Assembly: GCA_050186825.1 (NCBI GenBank)
Contig: JBFWYD010000060.1
Location: 1-64,000 of the forward strand
Direction of reading: 5' to 3'
Length of the DNA: 64,000 nt
DNA from: NORP233 sp050186825
GTDB taxonomy: Bacteria > Planctomycetota > J058
Below are positions 30,309 to 40,124 of this stretch, one piece after another. The stretch's first letter is position 1; each line of letters opens with the position of its first letter. The position numbers and the translations under genes are program-made. Below the pieces are notes generated by a model. It had not been told where the DNA came from, ran no database searches, and saw nothing but the letters and a program-made list of their open reading frames with translations.

Positions 30309-33194
30309 TCAGCGGAGCTTCGCCAGGAAGTCCTGGAAGGGCGCGAGCTCGAGGTAGTCGCGCAGCTCCGGGTAGCGGCGTATCTCCCACGTCTTGTCGG
30401 CCCAGAGCTTGAAGTCTCCCTGCCGCGCGCGCTCGAGCGCATCGACGACCTCCTTCACCGGGCGCCCGCGGGCGGCCAGCAGCAGCGCCTCGACGAAGCT
30501 CACGCTGCCCGCGGTCGGGACCATCCGCCGGCAGAGCTCCACGTCGCGCGCGGCCGCCCGCAGCAGGCCGCAGCGCAAGAGCACCAGCGCGCGCAGGGTG
30601 CGCAGCTCCCAGGCCTCCGGGGAGCAGGCCAGCGCGGCGCGGAGCGCCGCGAGGCGCGGCGCGAGCGCCGCGCGGCCCTGGAGGCCATCCATCTCCACCC
30701 GCAGCCCGAGCACGTAGGCCTGGCCCTCGACGGCCTGCGCCGGGACGTCCCGCTCGGTCTGCTCGTAGAGCCCGGCGCGCAGGAAGATCTGCCCCGGCTC
30801 GACGAAGCGCGCCTTGTAGAGCAGCCGCTGGAGGTCGGTGCCCGCGGGCGGGTAGCGGCGCAGGCCGCGCAGGCAGCCGCGCAGCCCCCTCCAGCGCTCG
30901 CCGATGTTGAACTGCGCGCGGCCCAGGTAGTAGCGCCCGAAGGGCAGGGTCGGGGCCAGCTCCAGCACGCGCTGCACGTCGTCGAGGGTCGGGCCGCCCT
31001 CGCGGCGCCTGCGCCGGAAGTCGATCAGGAGGTCGAAGGCCTCGCGCTCGTGCGCCCCCTCGAGCAGGCGCAGCCGCGCGCGCAGCTTCGCGGCCGCGCC
31101 GCGGTCGCCCGCGGCCTCGCTCGCCTTGAGCAGGTCGGTCACGATCCCGAGGTGGTCGTCGCCGCAGAGCGCCGACGCGCGCTCCAGCGCCGCCCGGGCG
31201 CGCGCGGCGTCGCCGCGGGCCAGCTGCGCGCGCCCCAGCAGCCAGCCGCAGCGCTCGCGCTCGAGCAGGAGCCCCTGGCCCACGTCGAGGTCCTCGGGGG
31301 GCGCGCCCAGCGAGTCGGCCACTCGCCCCAGGAGCGCCAGCGCCTCGGCCGGGTCGGCCCGCGCCAGGGCGCCCTCGGCCAGCGCCAGGAGCGCGCGCCC
31401 GCGCGGCGCGCCGAGCGGGATCGGCCCCTCGCCCAGCTCGACCATCCCCGCGTCGCGCGCGGCGGGCGCCAGCAGGCACAGCCCGAGCAGGCGCGCCTGC
31501 CGGAGCTCCTCAGGCCCGCCCAGCGCCTCGGCCGCGCCGAAGCAGGCCCGCGCCCGCGCGCGCAGGTCCTCGCGATCGGGGCCGGTCCGCCCCTCGGGAA
31601 CGGCGCGGGTCCGCGGGTCCTCGAGCCAGGCCGTCCAGGCGCGCAGCGCCTCGCCCTCGTCGAGCAGCCAGCGCGCGGCGCCGCGGCTCCAGGCAACCGG
31701 CGCCCCGGCGCAGCCCGAGGCCTGGGGCGGCGCGGCCAGCACGCCCTCGAGCGCGGCGCGCAGCCGGCGCGGCTCGCACCAGCGCGCCGCCGCGGGCTCG
31801 AGGGGCGCGGCCGCCGGCGCGCGCTCGAGCTCGTCGAGGACGTCGAGGGCCTCGGGCGCGTGCCCCGCCCGGAGCCAGGCCTCGGCCTCGGCCGCGAGCA
31901 GGGCGCGCAGCCCGACCGGGTCGGCCTCGGCCTCGGCGGCCCTGGCCGCCGCGGTCCACAGGCCGGGCAAGGGGTCGCCGCCGCGTTCGACCAGCAGCCG
32001 CGCCTCGAGCAGCGCCGTGGCCGCGCCCTCGAGCCCGGCCTGCTCGGCGCGCGCCAGCGCCGCGCTGGCCGCCTCGGGCCGGCCGCGGGCGAGCTCGAGG
32101 CGCACCCGCCAGGCCTCGCCCTCGAGCGGGGACAGGTCGCCCAGGGCGGCCTCCGCGGCCTCGAGCTGGCCCGCGGCCAGGAGCGCGCCGGGGTCGGTCG
32201 CATCGGGCGCGGCGCTGGGGGTGGGCGTGGGGTCGCGGCGCGAGAGCGCGACCCCGACCGCGCCCACGCCGAGCAGCGTGGTCGCGAGCGCCGCCGCGAC
32301 CAGCGGGACCAGCCAGCGGGGGCGGTCCTCGCCGAAGCCCTCCCCGGCCAGGTAGCCGTCGAGGGCGCGGGCCAGGGCCTCGCCGTCGGGGAAGCGCTCG
32401 CTCGGCGTGCGCCCGAGCGCCCTCTTGACCAGGCGCTCGAGCGCGCGCGGGATCGTGGGGTCGTGGTCGCGCAGCGGGCGCGGCGCCGCGCTCGTGATCT
32501 GCATCGCGAGCTCGACCATGCTGGCCCCGTCGAAGGGGAGCTGGTCGCAGGCGGCTTGGTAGAGCATCACGCCCAGCGCCCACACGTCCGTGGCCGCGCC
32601 GACCTGCTCGTGCAGGCCGCCGACCTGCTCGGGCGACATGTAGAGCGGCGTCCCGACCGCGGCGTTGCTCTCGGTCAGGCGCGTGCCGTCCTCGAGGCGC
32701 GCCAGCCCGAAGTCGGCGACGCGCGGCGCCCCGCCCGCGTCGACCAGCACGTTGCTGGGCTTCAGGTCGCGGTGGCACACCCCGGCCGCGTGGGCGTGCC
32801 CCACCGCGCGCGCCACGTCGCGGAGCAGCCCCAGCCGCTCCTCGCGGGTGGCCGCGGGCAGGACGTCCGCCAGGGTCCGCGCCCCCTCGACCAGCTCGTA
32901 GGCGAGGTAGGCGACCCCGTCGACCTCGCCCGCGTCGTGGATGCCCACGATCCCGGGGTGGCGCAGGCGGGCCGTGGCCACGCCCTCGCGCTCGAGGCGC
33001 CGCACCTGCCCCGGGCCCGACTCGGGCAGGAGCAGCTTGAGCGCGACGTCGCGCCCGGCCTCGGCGTCGCGGGCCCGGTAGACCGCGCCCATCGCCCCGC
33101 GGCCGAGCTCGCTCAGGAGCTCGTAGCGACCCAGGCGGCGCGGCGGCTGTGGCTCGCCGGGGACCCCGCCGTAGGTCCACTCGAGCGAGCTCAC
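30309..33194 (-). CDS. Membrane Ser/Thr kinase with helical-repeat C-terminus
   Basis: A 961-residue protein starting at a GTG 11 bases after the Fis-regulator stop, so part of its operon. The kinase domain starts almost at once (about 22-285: GRGAMGAVYRAR, VALKLLL, HRDLKPSNVL near 133, DFGLA near 158, GTPLYMSPEQ). A transmembrane helix spans about 298-318. The outer ~640 residues are Ala/Leu/Arg-rich helical hairpins of TPR or SEL1 type (GRPEAASAALARAEQAGLE; ELRTLRALVLLRCGLL). The catalytic His/Arg/Asp are intact. No N-terminal module is present. The stop is followed by a GTNNTC element. Confidence 0.94.
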   Translation of the reverse strand: MSSLEWTYGGVPGEPQPPRRLGRYELLSELGRGAMGAVYRARDAEAGRDVALKLLLPESGPGQVRRLEREGVATARLRHPGIVGIHDAGEVDGVAYLAYELVEGARTLADVLPAATREERLGLLRDVARAVGHAHAAGVCHRDLKPSNVLVDAGGAPRVADFGLARLEDGTRLTESNAAVGTPLYMSPEQVGGLHEQVGAATDVWALGVMLYQAACDQLPFDGASMVELAMQITSAAPRPLRDHDPTIPRALERLVKRALGRTPSERFPDGEALARALDGYLAGEGFGEDRPRWLVPLVAAALATTLLGVGAVGVALSRRDPTPTPSAAPDATDPGALLAAGQLEAAEAALGDLSPLEGEAWRVRLELARGRPEAASAALARAEQAGLEGAATALLEARLLVERGGDPLPGLWTAAARAAEAEADPVGLRALLAAEAEAWLRAGHAPEALDVLDELERAPAAAPLEPAAARWCEPRRLRAALEGVLAAPPQASGCAGAPVAWSRGAARWLLDEGEALRAWTAWLEDPRTRAVPEGRTGPDREDLRARARACFGAAEALGGPEELRQARLLGLCLLAPAARDAGMVELGEGPIPLGAPRGRALLALAEGALARADPAEALALLGRVADSLGAPPEDLDVGQGLLLERERCGWLLGRAQLARGDAARARAALERASALCGDDHLGIVTDLLKASEAAGDRGAAAKLRARLRLLEGAHEREAFDLLIDFRRRRREGGPTLDDVQRVLELAPTLPFGRYYLGRAQFNIGERWRGLRGCLRGLRRYPPAGTDLQRLLYKARFVEPGQIFLRAGLYEQTERDVPAQAVEGQAYVLGLRVEMDGLQGRAALAPRLAALRAALACSPEAWELRTLRALVLLRCGLLRAAARDVELCRRMVPTAGSVSFVEALLLAARGRPVKEVVDALERARQGDFKLWADKTWEIRRYPELRDYLELAPFQDFLAKLR

Positions 33195-33204
33195 CTGCCG
33201 CCGC

Positions 33205-34740
<1,536 letters not shown>

Positions 34741-34750
34741 GCTGCCGCGC

Positions 34751-35179
34751 TCAGCGAGCCCGGCGGGCGCGGCGCAGGACCTCGAGGGTCGCCTTGAACA
34801 GGTCCTGGGCGGTCACGATCCCGACCAGCTGGCGCTCGCGCAGGACCGGCAGGCAGCCGATGCGCTCGGCCACGAAGGTCTCGAGCGCCTCCTCGAGGGT
34901 GTTCTCGGGGGTGGCCGTGGTGGGGTCGCGGCTCATGACCTTCTCGAGGGGCGTCTCGTTCATGACCCGCTCCCACACCTCTCGCTGGCCAGGGGCCAGC
35001 GGGCTGGGGGTGGCGCGCTTGATGTCGCGGTCGGTGAGCACGCCCACCAGGTTCCGCTGCGCATCCAGGATGGGGATGTGGCGGACCTTGCGCTCACGCA
35101 GGAACTCGAGCGCCTCGGACAGGGGGTCCTCGGCCCGGAGCGTGTAGACCTCTCGGGTCATGAACTCGGCGAGTCGCAT
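34751..35179 (-). CDS. CBS-pair domain protein
   Basis: A 142-residue protein made almost entirely of two CBS motifs, MTREVYTLRAEDPLSEAL...RHIPILD and MSRDPTTATPENTLEEAL...GCLPVLRE, each ending in VGVLTDRD- or VGIVTAQD-type strands. CBS pairs bind adenine nucleotides such as AMP, ATP or SAM and transmit energy state. The ATG follows GAGGAG. It is the first gene of the unit continuing with the GAF-AAA-Fis regulator and a kinase, so it may feed nucleotide status into that pathway. Confidence 0.93.
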   Translation of the reverse strand: MRLAEFMTREVYTLRAEDPLSEALEFLRERKVRHIPILDAQRNLVGVLTDRDIKRATPSPLAPGQREVWERVMNETPLEKVMSRDPTTATPENTLEEALETFVAERIGCLPVLRERQLVGIVTAQDLFKATLEVLRRARRAR

Positions 35180-35290
35180 GGCTCCTCCTCGAGCGGACGA
35201 ATCTAATTGCGGGCCCCGACGCGGGCCAGCGCCCGGGGAGCGCCGGTGCTCGGAGCGCTGCTCGGTGGAGCCGATGGAGCTCCACTCATT

Positions 35291-35391
35291 CGTGCTCCTA
35301 GTCGTGGTCGTAGTCGTGATCGGCTCGCGGTCGGGGGGTCGTGGTCGCGACTACGTCGACGCTCACGTTGACGATCACGATCACGAGCACG
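35291..35391. repeat. GTNNTC-hexamer palindromic element, copy 2
   Basis: The left side reads CGTGCTCC then GTCGTGGTCGTAGTCGTGATCG; the right side is ACGATCACGATCACGAGCACG. Inner arms GTAGTCG (35310-35316) and CGACTAC (35348-35354) pair perfectly. It lies between a CBS-protein promoter and the 39-nt repeat that spans the stop of a minus-strand kinase gene. Confidence 0.85.
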
Positions 35392-35420
35392 GGAGCCGCT
35401 GGCAGCCAAGCACGCGGCCC

Positions 35421-35459
35421 GCCCCCGCGTGAACGCTCGGCATCCGCAGCTCGGCTCAG
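35421..35459. repeat. 39-nt exact repeat, copy 2
   Basis: Identical to 3998-4036. The last four bases overlap the TGA stop of the kinase gene at 35456. The flanking sequence differs between copies, and this copy adjoins a GTNNTC element while the first does not. Confidence 0.9.
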
Positions 35460-36367
35460 AGCAACGCGCGCAGGGCCGCGAGGGCGAGCGTCGCGGCTCC
35501 GCCGCCCAGGAAGGGGCAGCTGCGCAGCCAGCCGCGCAGGCGCTGGCCGAGCGACGGCCGGCCCACGAGGGCCTCGAGGGCCGCGCGCAGCTCGGCGGCG
35601 CTCTGGAAGCGCTTGACCGGGTCCTTCTCCATGCAGCGGAGCACGATCGCCTCGAGCGCGTCGGGGATCTCGGGGCGGTAGGTGCTCGGCCGGCGGGGCG
35701 GCTCGCGCACGATCATCACCAGGACCTCGCCGATGCCCTTGCCGTCGAAGGGCCGGCGCCCGGTGAGGAGGTGATAGAAGGTCGCGCCGAGCTGGTAGAT
35801 GTCCGTGCGCTCGTCGATGCGGTCGCGCTGCGCGCGGGCCTGCTCGGGCGACATGTAGACCGGGGTCCCGATCACGTCGCCGGTGCGGGTCAGCGACTCG
35901 GTGCCGAGGACCTTGGCCAGGCCGAAGTCGGTCAGCCGGACCCGGCCGTCGCGCTGGAGCAGGATGTTCGCGGGCTTGATGTCGCGATGGAGCACCTTGG
36001 ACTCGTGGGCGAACTCGAGCGCCTTGACTAGCTCGAGCGCCATGGCCGCGCCCCGGGGCGGGGTGAGCGGGCCATCGCGGGCGAGCACGCGGTCCAGGGG
36101 CTCGCCGTCCACGAGCTCCATGGCCATGTACCACTTGCCATCGCGGGTCTTGTCGTGCTCCAGCACGCGCACGATCCCGGGGTGGCGCAGGCGGGCCACG
36201 GCGCGCGCCTCCTGCTGGAAGCGCTTGACGTCCTGCGCGTCCGCGCCCGGCTGGAGCACCTTGAGCGCGACGGGCTCGGAGAGGCGGGGGCTGCGGGCGA
36301 GGTAGACCACGCCCATCCCGCCCCGGCCGAGCTCGCGCTCGACCTCGAAGTCCCCGATCTGCTCCAT
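35456..36367 (-). CDS. Minimal Ser/Thr kinase with membrane tail
   Basis: A compact 303-residue kinase. The kinase domain fills residues 7-265 (GRGGMGVVYLAR, VALKVL, HRDIKPANIL, DFGLA, GTPVYMSPEQ). After KRFQSAAELRAALEAL there is a short basic stretch and a hydrophobic tail (about 285-303, FLGGGAATLALAALRALL), suggesting tail anchoring. The ATG at 36365-36367 has TAGAGT 8 nt upstream and no ribosome site. The frame is open far upstream but without coding character. The gene is single-cistron by spacing. Confidence 0.94.
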   Translation of the reverse strand: MEQIGDFEVERELGRGGMGVVYLARSPRLSEPVALKVLQPGADAQDVKRFQQEARAVARLRHPGIVRVLEHDKTRDGKWYMAMELVDGEPLDRVLARDGPLTPPRGAAMALELVKALEFAHESKVLHRDIKPANILLQRDGRVRLTDFGLAKVLGTESLTRTGDVIGTPVYMSPEQARAQRDRIDERTDIYQLGATFYHLLTGRRPFDGKGIGEVLVMIVREPPRRPSTYRPEIPDALEAIVLRCMEKDPVKRFQSAAELRAALEALVGRPSLGQRLRGWLRSCPFLGGGAATLALAALRALL

Positions 36368-36375
36368 GGGCCGGC

Positions 36376-36381
36376 ACTCTA
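36376..36381 (-). promoter_or_regulatory. -10-like box (TAGAGT), kinase gene
   Basis: TAGAGT on the minus strand within GATAGAGT, 8 nt before the ATG at 36367. It is consistent with leaderless transcription. Confidence 0.42.
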
Positions 36382-36417
36382 TCGGGCCTGGAGGGGGATG
36401 GGGCCCGGCGCGGTGAT

Positions 36418-36609
36418 TCAGCGCACGGGCGCGCGACGACCGGTGAGGACGTCGGTGAGCTGCGTCGTGAGCTGCTTGGAGCAGGCGTTCAGCTCGCGCG
36501 CCATCTCGCGCCCGAGGTCCCCCGCGACCTTGAAGCTCAACGTCCCCATCACGAGGACCGTCAACATGTACTCGACCATGGCCTGACGGCGGCGCTGCTT
36601 GCGGATCAT
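36418..36609 (-). CDS. Flp-type pilin-like small membrane protein
   Basis: A 63-residue peptide: basic N-terminus MIRKQRRRQ, then AMVEYMLTVLVMGTLSFKVA, resembling the Flp pilin signature (GQAMVEYALV). In Flp pilins a prepilin peptidase cleaves before such a hydrophobic stretch. The Glu-Tyr pair is conserved as in class III pilin signals. The C-terminal part is polar with a single Cys. ATG at 36607-36609 has a GGAAGGAAGGG run before it; a longer start at 36642 is possible. No tad genes are nearby. The call is tentative. Confidence 0.6.
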   Translation of the reverse strand: MIRKQRRRQAMVEYMLTVLVMGTLSFKVAGDLGREMARELNACSKQLTTQLTDVLTGRRAPVR

Positions 36610-36847
36610 TTCCTTCCCTTCCTTCCGCCCCGCATCGGGCAATGGGCGAGCCGACCGGGAGGTGGGACGATCGACGTCTAAGTCGCTGCCTGGCCGACCG
36701 AACCGAGGCGGTCTGGTCGCATCTCGGCGCGGGACGAGCGGCGCTCCCGTTGACAGGTGGTCGCCTGGGGCCGAGGGTTCGACCCCCCTCGCGTGAGGGG
36801 TCGGGCCCTGGGCTTTCCGAAGGCTGGGCGGGGTCCGTAGACCAGGT

Positions 36848-37468
36848 GTGCGCGTGCTCGAGGATCCCGACCAGCGTCCCTCCAGCCCCGAGCCGGAGGA
36901 CCCCGCCCGCAGCGACGCCGACCTCGTGGCCCGCTGCCTCGCCGCCGGCCAGAGCTACGACGCGGCCTTCGAGGCGCTCTACCAGCGGCACTCGGCCCGG
37001 GTGTTCGGCTTCCTGCTCCGGCTGACCAACAGCCGCGGCGCCGCCGAGGACGCGCTCCAGGAGACCTTCCTGCGCGTCTACAAGAGCCTGGAGCGCTTCG
37101 ACGCCCGGCGCGACCTGGGGGCCTGGCTGCTGCAGATCGCCCGCTACGTGGCGATCGACGCCTTCCGCGTCGAGCGCAAGGTCAAGCGCCTCGAGGAGCG
37201 CCGCGCCGAGGAGCGCGAAGAGGTGCAGGCGGCGGAGTGCCCGGCGGAGCGCGGCGAGCGCGAGCGGCTGGTGGACGAGGTCCTCGCGGCGCTCGGGCCC
37301 GAGGACCGCTCGCTCCTGCTCCTGCGCCACTACGAGGGGCTGACCTTCCCCGCGATCGGGGAGGTGATCGACTGCTCGGCGCGCACCGCCCAGAACCGGG
37401 TGGCGGCCGCGGCCCGACGCTTCCAGCAGGAGCTGAGCAAGCGCCGGGTCCAGGGGGAGGACCTGTGA
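36848..37468 (+). CDS. ECF-type RNA polymerase sigma factor
   Basis: A 206-residue sigma-70-family factor. Region 2 spans about 38-105 (LYQRHSARVFGFLLRLTNSRGAAEDALQETFLRVYKSLERFD, then LLQIARYVAIDAFR) and region 4 about 140-200 (LGPEDRSLLLLRHYEGLTFPAIGEVIDCSARTAQNRVAAAARRF). Region 3 is absent, as in ECF factors. The GTG at 36848 gives an N-terminal ~30-residue Pro/Asp-rich lead. The stop shares GTGA with the anti-sigma gene. A bulged hairpin lies upstream (36780-36803). Its promoter regulon is unknown. Confidence 0.95.
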   Translation: MRVLEDPDQRPSSPEPEDPARSDADLVARCLAAGQSYDAAFEALYQRHSARVFGFLLRLTNSRGAAEDALQETFLRVYKSLERFDARRDLGAWLLQIARYVAIDAFRVERKVKRLEERRAEEREEVQAAECPAERGERERLVDEVLAALGPEDRSLLLLRHYEGLTFPAIGEVIDCSARTAQNRVAAAARRFQQELSKRRVQGEDL

Positions 37469-39405
37469 AGGCCTGCGACGCGGTCCAGGAGCTGCTCGCG
37501 GCGCACCTGCTCCGGTCGCTCGACGACCGCGAGGAGGCGCTGGTCGACGAGCACCTGACCCAGTGCGGCGGGTGCCGCGCCTCGCGCGAGGAGACCTCCG
37601 CCTGCCTGGACGCGATCGCCGCCCCGCCGGTCGCGCCGCCGCCGGCGGTGTGGCAGGGCCTGGTCGCGCGCCTCGAGCGCCAGGGCGGCGACGACCCGGT
37701 CCGCGACGCGTCGCCCGACCCCGTGATCAGCGTGGCCTGCAGCTACTGCCGCGGCGCCATGACCCGCGTGATGGCCGTCTACTGCGCCTCCTGCCTGGCG
37801 CCGCATCACCGCGAGTGCTTCGCCGAGCACGGCCGCTGCTCGGTCATGGGCTGCGGCGAGACGAAGGTCGTGCGGCCCGCGGACCTGCCCGCGCCGCCGG
37901 CCCCGGCGCCCGCCCCGCTCGCGCCCCCGCTCCCCGCGCGCCGCGGCGCCGCCGCCTGGGTCCTGCTCGGCCTGGTGTGCGCGGGGGCCGGCGCCGGCGC
38001 GGCCCTCTCGCTGCGCGAGCGCGGCCCGGCGGAGCTCGTGCCGCGCCAGTCGCACGACCGGAGCGCGCCGGGCGACGCGCTGTTCCAGGTGGACGTCAGC
38101 CAGGCCACCCTCGGCGAGGTCGTGGCCCGCCTGGCCGAGGAGAGCGGGGCGCGGGTCAGCCTCCCCCCGGGCGCGGCGCACCTGCTCCTGCGCAGCGGCT
38201 CGTGGCGCCGTCGGGCTTGGATCGAGGTGCTCGAGGACCTGGCCGCGCGCCACGGCCTGCGGGTCGAGAGCCGCGAGCCCGGCCGCTACGAGCTGACCGC
38301 GCGCCCCGGCTTCGTGGTCGGCCCCGAGGCCCCCCCAAGCTGGATCGACGTCGACCGCACCGTCTACGCGACGCTGGCCGGCGAGCAGGCCACGGTGTGG
38401 GAGGGCTTCGAGCAGGAGGTGCTCGCGGCCCCGCGCGGCGAGGGCGTGGCGGTGCTCGGGCGCGAGCGGCTCTACGTGTTCGCCGGCGGGCAGCAGCTCG
38501 GCAGCACCAGCGACCCCGTCCACGCCGCCGCCTGGTCGGGGGACGGGCGCGACCTGTGCTACGTGAAGCGCACCGCCCAGGGCACGCGGCTCGGCCTCTT
38601 CCACCTCGACGCGCGGCGCAGCCCCGACCAGCGCGACCTGCGCCACCTCCCCGACGACCTCGACGAGCGGACCCAGGTGGTGTGGCTCGAGGGGCAGGAC
38701 GCGATGCTCGTGCGCACCGCGGCCGCGCTCTGCAAGGTCGACGCGACCAGCGGCCAGGTCGTGAGCCTCAGCGCGCCCTGCCCGGCGGGCTACGGGCGCT
38801 TCGACATCCGCGCGCTCAAGGGCGGGCGCTTCCTGCTCGAGCTCCCCGAGCGCGTCGAGGTGTGGCGCTGCGACGGGCGGGTCAAGCTCGTGTCCAGCTA
38901 CCCCGTCGCGCGCGACTACCGGACCGTCACCGCCCCCGGCGCCTCGCACGGGCTGGTCATCACCTCGACCGAGATCCTCAGCTTCCCGGTCGAGGGCTCC
39001 CCGCACCTGACCCCGCACTACGCCCGCCAGGAGCTGGGGCGGACCTGGGCCGCGGCGCTCTCGCCCGACGGGGCGCGCCTGGCCTTCATCGACTCGGGCG
39101 AGCCCTGGCTCTGCTCCCTGCGCGAGCCGACCGCGGCGGACGTGCACCTGCGCTCCCCGGACCTCCAGGAGGGCAACATCGCCGGCGTGGCCTGGAACCC
39201 GACCGCGGAGTCGGTCGCCTACTGGAGCGACCGCCTGGTCTACGAGCACGACGCCCTCCACCCCGGACGCTCGCCGCGCCGGGTGTTCGACGCGGACACG
39301 GGCGCGATCCGGAGCGTGACCTGGTCGGGCAGCTACGGGCTCCTGGTCACGATCCGCGCCCGCGCCGAGCGCGCCGCGAACGTGCGGGTGGTGCGGGTCG
39401 ACTGA
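37465..39405 (+). CDS. Anti-sigma factor with RING, STN-like and propeller domains
   Basis: A 646-residue membrane protein, translationally coupled to the ECF gene. Residues 1-50 are a zinc-finger anti-sigma domain (VDEHLTQCGGC). A RING-like cluster follows (about 90-130: CSYC, CASC, HHRECF, CSVMGC), nearly the same as in the protein at 13.2 kb. A Pro/Ala linker and a transmembrane helix (about 165-190, AAWVLLGLVCAGAGAGAA) come next. Outside are an STN-like domain (about 205-275, FQVDVSQATLGEVVARLAEESG...) and a ~350-residue beta-propeller-like region. The cytosolic finger probably holds the sigma factor; the outer propeller may sense a signal. The combination is unusual and I know of no named equivalent. 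Confidence 0.85.
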   Translation: MKACDAVQELLAAHLLRSLDDREEALVDEHLTQCGGCRASREETSACLDAIAAPPVAPPPAVWQGLVARLERQGGDDPVRDASPDPVISVACSYCRGAMTRVMAVYCASCLAPHHRECFAEHGRCSVMGCGETKVVRPADLPAPPAPAPAPLAPPLPARRGAAAWVLLGLVCAGAGAGAALSLRERGPAELVPRQSHDRSAPGDALFQVDVSQATLGEVVARLAEESGARVSLPPGAAHLLLRSGSWRRRAWIEVLEDLAARHGLRVESREPGRYELTARPGFVVGPEAPPSWIDVDRTVYATLAGEQATVWEGFEQEVLAAPRGEGVAVLGRERLYVFAGGQQLGSTSDPVHAAAWSGDGRDLCYVKRTAQGTRLGLFHLDARRSPDQRDLRHLPDDLDERTQVVWLEGQDAMLVRTAAALCKVDATSGQVVSLSAPCPAGYGRFDIRALKGGRFLLELPERVEVWRCDGRVKLVSSYPVARDYRTVTAPGASHGLVITSTEILSFPVEGSPHLTPHYARQELGRTWAAALSPDGARLAFIDSGEPWLCSLREPTAADVHLRSPDLQEGNIAGVAWNPTAESVAYWSDRLVYEHDALHPGRSPRRVFDADTGAIRSVTWSGSYGLLVTIRARAERAANVRVVRVD

Positions 39406-39407
39406 CA

Positions 39408-39457
39408 GCGCCAACCGGTTGCCCTGATGAGCTCCCCTTCGATCAAGCGGTTGGCGC
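39408..39457 (+). terminator. Hairpin after anti-sigma gene; 16-nt repeat copy 2
   Basis: GCGCCAACC (39408-39416) pairs with GGTTGGCGC (39449-39457) across a 32-nt loop, starting five bases after the TGA stop. The right part ATCAAGCGGTTGGCGC also occurs at 12596-12611 on the other strand. It may be a terminator or a dispersed cis-element. Confidence 0.45.
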
Positions 39458-39470
39458 CGTGAGACCGGGG

Positions 39471-39476
39471 TAGTGT
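39471..39476 (+). promoter_or_regulatory. -10-like box (TAGTGT), NYN gene
   Basis: TAGTGT ends 6 nt before the GTG at 39483, with no ribosome site between; the spacing again fits a leaderless start. Confidence 0.4.
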
Positions 39477-39482
39477 GGCGGC

Positions 39483-40043
39483 GTGCTGCGCACCTACCTG
39501 GTCGACGCCTTCAACCTGCTCCACGCCGCGGGCGACCTGCCCGGGGCCGGGCGCACGCGCGCGACCCGGGCGCTCATCGCGCGGACCGTGGCCTGGCTCC
39601 GCCCGCAGGCCCGGCCGCCGCGGGTGGTGCTGGTCTTCGACGGCTCGCGCCCCGCAGACGTCCCCGCCGCGCCGCCCCTGCCCGGCCTCGAGCTGCGCTG
39701 GGCGCCCGACGCCGACCAGGACCTGCTGGGGCTGCTCGAGCGGCGCGGCGCCTTCGTGGTCGTGAGCGGCGACGGCGAGCTGGTCGCGCGCGCGCGGGAG
39801 CTGGGCCACGAGGTGCTCGCCCCGCGCGCCTTCGAGGACGAGCTGGCGCTCGACGCGGCGGCCCGGGCCGAGCGCGCCCTGCGCGAGCCCCAGCTCTCGC
39901 CCGGCGAGGTGGACGCCTGGGTCGAGGCCTTCGGCGGGGCGCCCCGCCCGCGCCCGGCGCCCGCGCCGCCGCCCGAGCCCGTCCTGCCGCCCGACGAGGT
40001 GGCGCGCTGGCTGGACTACTTCGGCGGCGAGCTCACGGACTGA
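39483..40043 (+). CDS. YacP-like NYN domain RNase-fold protein
   Basis: A 186-residue cytosolic protein of the YacP/NYN family, a PIN-like nuclease fold; Bacillus Rae1 (YacP) cuts ribosome-bound mRNA. The first strand YLVDAFNLLHA carries the usual Asp, VVLVFDGSRP the second acidic strand, and VVVSGDGELVARARELGHEVLAPRAF the third. A Pro-rich C-terminal tail with DEVARWLDYFGGEL repeats a DEVDAWVEAFGGA-like motif about 40 residues earlier. The GTG follows a TAGTGT box. Translation-linked RNA cleavage is a family-based guess. Confidence 0.85.
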   Translation: MLRTYLVDAFNLLHAAGDLPGAGRTRATRALIARTVAWLRPQARPPRVVLVFDGSRPADVPAAPPLPGLELRWAPDADQDLLGLLERRGAFVVVSGDGELVARARELGHEVLAPRAFEDELALDAAARAERALREPQLSPGEVDAWVEAFGGAPRPRPAPAPPPEPVLPPDEVARWLDYFGGELTD

Positions 40044-40099
40044 GGCGTCCGGCCGCGAGGTGTCTGGCCCCCTCCGTTCTTCCTGCGGCTCGCTTCCGT

Positions 40100-40105
40100 T
40101 AGGCT
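40100..40105 (+). promoter_or_regulatory. -10-like box (TAGGCT), LeuA-like gene
   Basis: TAGGCT lies 19 nt before the ATG at 40125, followed by a GGGAGG ribosome site, giving a short-leader promoter. Confidence 0.4.
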
Positions 40106-40124
40106 AGGCCGGCAGGGAGGCCCC

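Noticed and set aside
30160..31479. Reading frames through GTNNTC elements giving Asp/His/Glu/Arg repeats
   Set aside because: The palindromic hexamer structure explains the low-complexity peptide, and each copy is read in a different frame.
36780..36803. Hairpin before the sigma factor as a riboswitch
   Set aside because: It is a single bulged stem with no conserved multi-helix architecture; kept only as a note in the sigma-factor entry.
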